From: Halocaridina rubra
Lineage: Eukaryota > Arthropoda > Malacostraca > Decapoda > Atyidae
Direction of reading: 5' to 3'
Length of the DNA: 30,000 nt
NCBI GenBank assembly: GCA_037179515.1
Contig: JAXCGZ010010013.1
Span: forward strand, 15,001 to 45,000
The notes beneath the pieces were generated by a model. The model saw nothing but the letters and a program-made list of their open reading frames with translations. It was not told where the DNA came from and searched no databases. The position numbers and the translations under genes were made by a program. This document shows positions 1-12,640 of the stretch, piece by piece (position 1 is the stretch's first letter; every line of letters begins with the position of its first letter).

Positions 1-277
<277 letters not shown>

Positions 278-300
278 GATACTTGTGAAAGTATAAATAA

Positions 301-361
301 ATGCACTAATATCATGGTAAACAATAAGAAATGCACTAATATCATGCTAAAACAATAAGAA
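301..361. repeat. Two-copy tandem duplication, 30/31 bp unit
   Basis: The segment starting ATGCACTAATATCATG at 301 is repeated from 331, differing by one substitution and one extra A. It lies just after the (AT)n run and reads as a simple local duplication with no known role. Confidence 0.85.
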
Positions 362-399
362 ATGCGGCAAGCGGAGCAGGAAAACTGAACGCCCAGGAC

Positions 400-880
400 T
401 GGGTTGTCAGAAATGAGACCATGCATGCGCGCGCTGTCTTTTCGTACTGCGCTGCCAGACGTATAATCGAATTTTGAAATTTTTATCGGTTCCAGACCCG
501 GAGGACTGCGTACGCCGGGTAGGATCGAACCTCTGGATCGTACGAGGGCGTACACCTTCTCCTACGCCCGCGTACTATCAAGAAGATCGATCTTACCCGT
601 CGTACGCAGTCTTCTACGACTGATTTGGTCTTCCGAATTACGGAGATTATTGGGTGCAGCAGCCAATTATCGTAGGCCCTCCACGACGGTTCAGGACCCC
701 CTCGATTTTTTTAAACTACGCAGGACCGTTAGGATTCCGTCGTACGCGGACGAAAAATTACACCCAATTATCGTAATGACGCCATTGCTGCCGGGAGGAT
801 TCCGTCTTTAGACGGTTTAAAGAGTCGGGTCGGGAATTTTGGCTATGTGTGACGCCAGCATAAGACTACGCGAGTCTTAG
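400..880. other. CpG-rich island of unknown nature
   Basis: In an otherwise AT-rich window this stretch is visibly richer in G+C and in CG dinucleotides, with CGTACG-type motifs recurring (for example near 510, 540, 601 and 739). It carries a strong hairpin (500-615) and several internal direct repeats, such as CCAATTATCGTA at 663 and 764 and GGATTCCGTC at 732 and 797. No long ORF crosses it. It could be a foldback or MITE-like element, an old insertion from a different composition, or a regulatory island; the sequence does not decide. Confidence 0.5.
500..615. repeat. 116-bp near-perfect inverted repeat (hairpin)
   Basis: The left arm 500-552 pairs with the right arm 563-615 around a 10-base loop (CACCTTCTCC). 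By eye 44 of 53 positions pair, with three mismatches in the outer 28 positions apart from the first base and one in the innermost 13. Several mismatches are G opposite T, so they would be G-U wobble pairs in RNA. A perfect 10-bp core (GACTGCGTAC) lies in the outer part of each arm. Candidate readings are a foldback transposon core, a hairpin RNA, or a relic palindrome. No terminal repeats or target duplication were found. Confidence 0.8.
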
Positions 881-1549
881 AGCAAGCCCAATGGTTATTT
901 ATTTCTTCACACATGAACCGTTACCCCCTGATTGTCCCAATTTAAGTTTTGTATTGCAGTGTCAGATGCCATACATGAAGACTAACGGTTAGGAGCTTTT
1001 ACCTTCATATAAGATACATTCCTCACATCCTAAAACAAATCATAAAGTTTGAAGTAAAAATTTTTCATGAAATGCGACACACGTGTTTAACTGAAAGGAC
1101 ACACAAGAGATATATAATACTTACGGTATACAAAGAATACAAGCACTAAGACACTAGGGCTCGTGCCCCCAAAATGAAGTTTACAAAATATTTTAAATTT
1201 TCAAAATTTGAAAATAATTTGAAAAAATTTTGTATGAGTTGAATAAAATGCAATTTAAAATATCACTGTATCTTCTACCATAAGGCTAGATTGACGAAGT
1301 ACTATGAAAAATAATATCTTTGATCATATGAAATCTCAAGCATATTTTCATAGAAAACTAAATAAAGAAACACTGACATGCATCAGTTCATTCAAAGCAC
1401 TATGATGTGACAAGAAATACCTAGGCTTTTATACACCAATAAGGTAAACATTTCTGAATTATCAAATGGGTAAGAACTAGTTGCAAGTGAATAATGAAAT
1501 GAGTGCACTTTAAAACTAAACCGTGGTGCTTTAGTATTGATACGCTTTA
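881..1549. other. AT-rich sequence with nothing recognised
   Basis: No ORF, RNA gene or repeat boundary could be supported here. The part near 1185-1240 is low-complexity A/T with a self-complementary look (AATTTTCAAAATTTGAAAAT). This is the left host flank of the hAT insertion that begins at 1558. Confidence 0.6.
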
Positions 1550-1557
1550 GTGTACGA
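1550..1557. repeat. hAT target site duplication, left copy
   Basis: GTGTACGA lies immediately before the left terminal inverted repeat and is repeated exactly at 4060-4067, directly after the right one. Eight bases is the known target duplication length for hAT elements. Confidence 0.93.
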
Positions 1558-1675
1558 CAGTGTTGCCACTCCTAGTATTTTCCTACTAGATCTAGTATTT
1601 TTGGATTCGATCCAGCAGTCTAGTAGTTTTTTCTTTAAAATTAGACAAATCTAGTAGTATTTCATTACAGAGACA

Positions 1676-1678
<3 letters not shown>

Positions 1679-1753
<75 letters not shown>
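1679..1753. repeat. (CT)n microsatellite inside hAT leader
   Basis: An uninterrupted CT dinucleotide run in the 5' noncoding part of the hAT element, upstream of the transposase start. Confidence 0.97.
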
Positions 1754-1755
<2 letters not shown>

Positions 1756-2250
1756 GGATAAGCGTAGGGGACCCTTACCCTTCTCCTATCCCCTCAACCC
1801 TCCTGTTCAAGCAACCGTTTGCATTACTCGTGCGTTGTATGGTGATAGGGTACTTGTTTACTTCTCGTTTGTTTCCTATATAACTGCGGGCAACTCACGC
1901 AACTCCCTCTCACACCAATCCATCTTTTCCCAGAATGATTCGTCCATGGCACCTTTTTCTCTGATTAAATATTCATAAATCAGTCAACATCGAGTGTATT
2001 TTTTCTTTTGTATCTATTTACTGGTAGTTGGTTAAACTATCTGGTTATAAGGTAAGGCATTTTCAGTTTACTATACACTGAGTTATCGTGTATCTGAACC
2101 AAAATATATGAGGGTGATATTAGGCTGAGCATTAATCGTAGAGTGAGAATATGAGCGATATAGGAGTGATTTGCACTGACTTCTTGCCTGGGGCCTCAGT
2201 TTGATTAAGATTGTGGTTAATTAAACAAAGGGATCTGAAATCAGGTGACA

Positions 2251-3873
<1,623 letters not shown>

Positions 3874-4059
3874 AAGACCTTCCACCTCAAGTCGTTATGT
3901 AGATCCCAAAGGTAAGAAAATTACAGTACATATTTTAAGGCTTTATTTGGGGAGAAATGTTTACGTACTTAAAAAATTAATCTATTATTTTTTAGATAAG
4001 TCTAGTGGGATTTGGAGGAACAATCTAGTTTTTTCCCAAATTATTGAGTGGCAACACTG

Positions 4060-4067
4060 GTGTACGA
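4060..4067. repeat. hAT target site duplication, right copy
   Basis: GTGTACGA follows the right terminal inverted repeat and matches 1550-1557 exactly. Confidence 0.93.
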
Positions 4068-7040
4068 GTATTATGCACTAAATTTTAACTATGTCTATTA
4101 CTATGATTATGAAAATGCAGAACATTTGTTTTTATAATGGTATTGCTTAGTCAAGGCTTGTACCAGTGATCAAATTATTAAATTTTATTTCCCTTTTTGT
4201 GAAAACTTGGGACAAAAGGTTTTTATTCTTGGGGTAGCTGTTTAGTGTTGTGTTTTTTGGTCATAGGCTTGATTTGTCATCTGCCTTTAAGAAGCCACCC
4301 GTTTCTTATTTCTATGTTACATAGCTGAAAAGATCGAGCAAATAGGAAATTTTGGCATATTGTGCCAAATAAAATCTATGATGCATCATGATGCATTATT
4401 TGCTTACTATTCTTGCTGGTAAATTATGCAGTTAGGTCACCAGAGCTGAAGATACTGTTGCATCTAAAAGCATTGCAATCAGAGCATATAGTCTAAGCAT
4501 CGACAATATCAGCTATAGAAATACTAATACTATTATCTGCAGTTTACGTAGCTAAAGATTACGTAATATAGATTACCTATTTTGTAATTGGCAGTTAACA
4601 ACCAAAACATATTATTAAAAGCATACTAGGCTTATCACACAAGTAAAATCTTTCTACCGCCACTGTAATAAAAAAAAAAATCCCGCTTTGTTTTGTTCGT
4701 ACATATGAAAATAGAAAAATAAAAAATAAAGAGTTGGGAAAGAAGGAGGAAATAGAATGCACTCTGGTCAGTTGCAGTTAATCTTTATAATTTTTTTTCG
4801 ATAATTCATCAACGCAATGGATGTGAGAGGTTTCTTATAATACTTCAATGATAGCCCTTGCTAATACGGTATTCCGAAAAAATTTCACCAGTCTCAATTT
4901 ATTCAACTCGTTACATCCATTCGATTTCAATGTATATGAAATATTGTCCTAGAGTAAATCGCCAAAGAAGTTCAATTTTGTATTATTCCAGTTGCTTGAA
5001 ACTAACTATTTTTCATGAACTGAGAATGATCGTGCAACCAATCCCGAAAACGTAGGCCGTTGCTCTGGATGCCAACATATTTCCGAATCGGTAAAACTGC
5101 CGTTGTTTATCCACATTTCAAGGTTATACTTTCATGTTTAAAGAAATAATAATGTTGGTCAAAATAATAACCTGTGTCCTCGAAAATGCGTTCATTAATG
5201 AGAATTGTTGGTGATGAAATCGGTATCGTGAATACTTTCCTGATCAGTGCTCAAAGGCAAAAGACAGTGATGAGTCATAATCAAACTATCGAATCATAGT
5301 CTTCCAGTGCCATATCGTCTTCGTCTGCTCATTGTCAGAGAAGGCGGAGGTCACCAATGTGTACTGACCGGTTTATGGTGTGTATGAAACAATGGAGAAT
5401 GTAAAGGCGTTTTGAATGCAATTGGTAAATTTCTCTTATCTTCCACCCCTCTCTGTGTAAAGTTATTCATGGTGGGGGTCACTAAGGACCCGAATGGAGA
5501 AGAAAAGGTACGATAAGTCTTTGAAAACCACGACACCACTAACTCTTACCACTGTCACCAATGTATGTCTACATCCTGAACATCTAAAAGTTTTCATAGG
5601 AGGCGTGATGGATTTATTTATAACAATAAGAAGATAATATAAGGTTTGTATACAGTGTGTTACATAATCTTTTATTACGTTAAAGTCTTATTGAAACAAA
5701 GAAAACCTATTACACCCTCCATAATGTATTTAGTGTGAAAGCCTCGTACGTTTTGCAGTGCCTGAAATCTTGAGGGGTATGATTTGGGTAGCGACTCAAA
5801 TAAATCAGTGTAACTCAAGATCCTCCAAAGCATTTTGTTTATGTCTCACAAGCTTGTCTTTTGGATACCTATTAACGTCAAGTTCTTGGAGTACTTCAGT
5901 CTCCAGTTTGTTTTCCATGATTGCTCCAGTGTGGTTTGTGGCACTGGGAGCCATTGAAGTTCCAGTCCATTAAATTTTGACCAAAAATTTAATCCAAGAG
6001 TCCTTCATCAGATTTTACGTCTCATTTGCGCGAAAGCATAGGGAACTATTGTGAAGAAAACACACATTGTCGGGTTCAAGCACGTTTCCTGACTCCTTCA
6101 AAATCAACATCACGTTTTCCTCAAAAATCTTTCCCCATATAAGTAACCTTCCTCCCAAGTTTGTCCTTCATCCTTGATTATCCACAAGAGTCTTCACAGT
6201 GACTCAGAAATATCCCAGTTTAACTTAGAATCCAACACACTTCATGGTATCATTCATAGTTTTTAAATCTTCCACATTCATTGCCCAGATTCTGTCGTTT
6301 TGAATATTAGGACGCCGAACGATCCTGTTGAAGACTTTGTTACTTAAGCAGAGGTGAAGAAATTGTTCCTCCTACCATTGAGAAAAAAGTTATAAATATC
6401 AAAATTAGTTATCAGCAATTAGACTACTGCAGATTTCATGGACTTTTAAATCTCGTGTAGGGCCTTCATCTCTTCTTGCAAGTAGTACTGAGCACTCAAC
6501 TGATTATTCAATCTGCTCTCGGAACTCATTGATCTCCTATGGAAATTTGCATTGCTTCTTTGTCACTTTCTGCACGATTCTGCAATGATGTTTTTGCTTT
6601 CCGGTGAGTTTTTTCTGGAGCACCGGAACCATAGGTCGTGTTGATGTTGTCATGTCCATTTCCCAATTGTTACTAACCCAACGTTCACTTCGGCCCTGTT
6701 TCTTGGAAATCTACTCCCAAGAATTGAAGGTAGCCACAGTTTTTATGGCTTCTTGGTAGTCATATGCCTGGATTTGTTCAACTACTCGAATAGCTTCAAG
6801 TGTTTCCAACTATGAAAGCCATAAGGGCATGTCAATCTATTTTTGTAAAACAATGGAGAGCAAAGTTAGATGATATAAAAACTGCACAGTGCACGGCTTT
6901 TTCCTAGCTTTATAGCAAAAGTTTATGTACCAACCTGTAAAGCAGGAGAGAATGTCCCATGACTGACTAAGGCGAATGCTAAGCTTAGAGACCAAAATTA
7001 TATGTTATACAGAATATTTGAAAAGCTTGGAGGAATATCC
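4068..7040. other. No supported gene; AT-rich host DNA
   Basis: Only short chance ORFs (62-71 codons) occur, without recognisable motifs or neighbours that would give them a role. The part 5690-6700 has fewer homopolymer runs and on the minus strand gives a vague impression of decayed coding sequence. No motif there could be aligned well enough to name a family. Confidence 0.5.
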
Positions 7041-7058
7041 TGGTCCCACAGAAAAATT
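7041..7058. repeat. RTE target site duplication, left copy
   Basis: TGGTCCCACAGAAAAATT (18 bp) here is repeated exactly at 10181-10198. The two copies directly bracket the LINE, which is the hallmark of target-primed insertion. Confidence 0.95.
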
Positions 7059-10000
7059 CTTCTTCTTCTTCATATACATCTTTTCCCACTTTTATGTGGG
7101 GTCAATGTTTCTGGCCAGTTTTCTCCATTTGTTTCTGTCCCATACCTTATCACCCAACAAACCTTTAGACCTCAGGTCGTCATTGATGCAATCCATCCAC
7201 CTACGCTTTGGTCTCCCTCTCCTTCTCCTACTCTGTAAATCCATTTCCATCACCCTCCTCGTAATATACTGTTCATCCCTCCTAACGGCATGACCATACC
7301 ATCTTAGTCTGCTTTCTTGTATCTTATCTGGTATTTCTCTAACTTTTGAGGTACCTCTAATTACCTCGATTCTGATCTTATCGCTTCTTGTCTCCCCACA
7401 CATCCATCTCAACATCCTCATCTCTACCACATCTAGTTTTTTCTCTTGTGTCTTCTTTATTGCCCATGTCTCTGCTCCATACATCATCACAAGTCTCACA
7501 ACTGTCTTATGCACTTTACCCCTCAACTTAATCCCTATTCTCCTGTCGCACAGCACCCCAGACACTTTCTTCCAGTTATTCCATCCCGCTTGTATTCTGT
7601 GGGTTATTTCTGACACTAGGTCACCATCCTCTGCTACTGTTGATCCCAAATACTTGAACTTTTCAACTCTTTTTAACACCTTCCCTCCAAATTGACCTCC
7701 CCATCCTCATCATCTCTCAACCTCAAGTACTCTGTCTTCTTCCTGCTGATTTTCAGTCCTCTATCCTCCATCACTCTTTTCCACTTCTCGAACTTCTCCT
7801 CCACTACTTCTCGTCTGTTGCTAAACAGTACAATGTCATCTGCAAAGAGCATACACCATGGAGACTAATCTCTAATACCCTGAGTTACTACATCCAAGAC
7901 CAGATCAAATAGATATGGACTCAAAGCAGACCCTTGATGAAGACCAACATTTACTGAGAGACTTTTCGTCAAGCCCAAACTGCTCTTAACATTTGCTTCT
8001 GCCCTCTCATACATATCTTGGATGATTCTTACATATTTCTCTGGAACTCCCTTTTCTCTAATACACCTCCACACCTCTTGACGTGGTACTTGATCATACG
8101 CCTTTTCCAGGTCAATAAAGACCATATGCAGTCCCTTCTGTTTCTCCCTATGCTTTTCCGTCATTTGTCTCAAGGCAAATACGGCATCCACTGTCCCTCT
8201 TCCAGGCATGAGGTCAAACTGTTCATCCCCAGTTGTCATTACCTATCTGAGTCTCCTCTCTATGATCTTCTCCCATATCTTCATAGTATGACTTAACAAC
8301 TTTATACCTCTATAGTTTCCACACTCCTGAATGTCTCCCTTCCCTTTATAGATTGGGATGGTTAGGCTTCCTCTCTACTCCTCTGGCATCTTTTCCTGAC
8401 TAAAGATCTTTTGCATTAAGTCCCACAAGATATCTATGCCTTCCTCTCCAAAACTCTTCGATACCTCCACTGGCATATTATCAGGTCCTGCTGCCTTTCC
8501 ATTTTTCGTTTTCCTTACTGCCCGCTCTACCTCTCTTCTAGCCACTGTTGTTGTAACTGCTTCATTTGGAAGTCCATCTTCAAATACTGCTCTTGGGTTC
8601 TCTTCATTTAATATTTCTTCAAAATAAGTTTCCCATCTGCTTTTTATTTCATCCTCTTCTGCTAGAACTACTCCATAGTTATCCTTTATTTGTCTTACTT
8701 GGGTCAAATCCTTGGTTGCAGCATCTCGGGCCTTGGCAATTTGCCACATTTCCTTCTCTCCTTCTGGTGTTTCCAGCTCTTCATAGTCTTCATTCAATTT
8801 CTATGCCTTTGCTTTTGCTACTGCTCTCCTTGCCTCCTTCTCTGCCTCTTCTTTATCCTGCTCCAGGCCTGATAAATCTGCCTTTTTCTTAGCTTCTTTC
8901 TTGTTTTTCACCCACTCTTGCACTTCCTCATTCAACCACAATGACTCTTTATCATTTGGGGGTTTCCTTCCTGATGACTTTCCAAGTACCTCCTCACCAA
9001 CCCTCAAAATCACCTTAGTATTCTCTGTCCACCATTCTTGTACATCTTCATGCAATGTTATCGCTTCCAACACTCTTCCCTTAAACATAGCTCTCAGCTC
9101 TGCATCTTTCAATCTCCACCACTTTATCTTTGGGTCCATCCTCGGCTTCTTACTTTTCCTACATTTCCTGAGCCTGCAATCAATTACTACAATCCTATGT
9201 TGCACTGCTACACTCTCCCCATTTATTACTTTACAGTTGCTAATCTCCTTCAGATGGTCTCTCCTACACAACAATAAATCTATCTGGCTCTCCCTTCCAC
9301 CATTACTGTATGTAATCAATCTGTTTTCCTTTTTCTCAAAGAATGTGTTGACCAATGCCAGATCAAATGCCACTGCAAAATCAATCATTCTCTCTCCCCT
9401 CTCATTTCTCTCGCCCACCCTCCAGCCCCCATGTACTCTACCTATCCCATCCCTCCCAATTCCCAATTGGCCATTCAGATCTCCTCCCAAAATAACCCTC
9501 TCCCTTTTAGGAATTGTTCTAAGCTCCTGATCCATCTCCTCCCAAAATGCTTCCTTCACCTCCGTTGTACAACCAGTTTGTGGGGCATATGCACATACCA
9601 CATTGACTACCGTTTCTCCCAGTCCCAGCTTTAAACTCATAATTCTGTCACTCTTTCTATTTACACCAAGTAAGCTTTCCTTCAGGTCTTTGGATAGTAT
9701 TATTCCTACACCATTCCTCCCTTCCTCATTTTCTCCACTATAGAACAATTTGCAACCCTCACCCAGTTCCCTCGCCTTATTTCCTTTCCACCTGGTCTCT
9801 TGCACACGCAGCACCCCAATTCTCCTCCTTTCCATCAGGTCCATCAATTCTCGCCCCTTCCCAGTCATCATCCCCACATTAAGAGTGCCCACCCGCAGCA
9901 CAACCTCTGACACTCTCCCTCGAGCTTGCCTCTTTAACCCAGCCTGCCCATGACTGGGTAGCCCTTGCTGTCTTTCCGGAGGGGTCAGGCGAAGCCCCAA

Positions 10001-10180
10001 CGCTTTGCCTAAGGGGAACGCCCTAGTATGGTGACTATTCTCGTTATCTGTACTGGCCATATTTTGGTTTTGGAATTTTTTTTAGGGCCGGATGCCCTTC
10101 CTGCCACCAACCCTCCCCATCTACCCGGGCTTGGGACCGACTCCAAGTTGAGGCTGGCTTGCCCCCCTCAGTGGCTGGGT
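7059..10180 (-). mobile_element. Full-length RTE-clade LINE, inactivated
   Basis: The 3122-bp minus-strand element lies between exact 18-bp target duplications. Its 3' end is a short (GAA)n tail, seen as CTTCTTCTTCTT at 7059-7070, typical of RTE elements. Its 5' end begins ACCCAGCC and includes a stretch of the type GATGGGGAGGGTTGG followed by GGAAGGGCATCCGGC, shared with the second RTE element at 18524. A 120-base leader precedes the ORF start. One ORF covers apurinic-type endonuclease and reverse transcriptase. Full length at both ends means it was a complete insertion that decayed in place. Confidence 0.95.
7092..10060 (-). pseudogene. RTE endonuclease-reverse transcriptase pseudogene
   Basis: The protein starts at ATG 10060, 120 bases inside the element. 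The endonuclease domain follows, with LRVGTLNVGMMTG, QETRWKGN, GGDLNGQLG, SQIDLLL and QHRIVV. The reverse transcriptase has NGKAAGPDNMPVEV, FIDLEKAYDQVPR and an intact FADD (7835-7846). The C-terminus carries GAETWAIKK, LRWMCGETR, RRRRGRPKRRW and DRNKWRKLARNIDPT. Reading is broken by in-frame TAG stops at 8801, 8375, 8243 and 7865, all in one frame, and by a single frameshift near 7676-7690. The TAG at 8375 sits where the related element has Trp. Endonuclease domains of such elements are often mislabelled in gene sets as craniofacial development protein 2-like. Inactive as read, but only moderately old. Confidence 0.93.
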
Positions 10181-10198
10181 TGGTCCCACAGAAAAATT
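10181..10198. repeat. RTE target site duplication, right copy
   Basis: An exact 18-bp match to 7041-7058, adjoining the 5' end of the minus-strand LINE. Confidence 0.95.
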
Positions 10199-11798
<1,600 letters not shown>

Positions 11799-12117
11799 CT
11801 TTTTCTTTTACGTGTTGTCTTTACTGACTAAAAAAAAAATATTGATTAACGTAACTTACCAAGAAATAAAATCTAAAGTGAATTTTTATTTCCAAAAATA
11901 GTGTTTTTACTTCATAGACTTTTCCAGGACCGTGTAAAATATTTCATTTCCTTCGAGCCTCCTAAATTGGGCGTGTGCCGGACGGCATTGCAAAGTGAGG
12001 AAGACGAAGGGAATTAAAATTGTATATTTATAAATAAAACTCACTGAAAAACATTTCAAAACCATTGCTTTTAATAAATGTGCTCATATCAAGAATTTAA
12101 TTTCTCTTGATTTAAAT

Positions 12118-12399
<282 letters not shown>

Positions 12400-12530
12400 G
12401 ATCAAATAAACACTTTAACAGATGTGAAAACGTGAATCATATTTTGCCCCTGGCCCGGATTCAAAACCAAGACGCAATAATAATGCATCTTGACACAGTA
12501 ATTATGCGTCTTAGGTTCGAATCCCGGCCT
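12400..12530. repeat. Folded-back copy of the tRNA-related repeat
   Basis: Bases 12403-12480 match the minus-strand form of the repeat array at 24.2-25.5 kb (AAATAAACACTTTA, then GAATCATATTTTGCCCCTGG). Bases 12491-12530 match its plus-strand form (CACAGTAATTATGCGTCTTA, then GGTTCGAATCCCGG, containing a B-box). The two halves face each other, so about 12451-12480 pairs with 12500-12530. The result is a short palindrome made from one repeat family, followed at once by (CA)n. Confidence 0.8.
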
Positions 12531-12531
12531 T

Positions 12532-12545
12532 TTGCAAACTATGTT

Positions 12546-12640
<95 letters not shown>

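Noticed and set aside
4858..5055. 65-codon plus-strand ORF
   Set aside because: It is short, in AT-rich DNA and without motifs, similar length ORFs being expected by chance.
5690..6700. Possible decayed transposase on the minus strand
   Set aside because: Translation gives loose resemblance to several transposase families, but no motif set in correct order and spacing could be established.
8566..9634. Several plus-strand ORFs of 67-209 codons
   Set aside because: They are antisense shadows of the minus-strand RTE protein.
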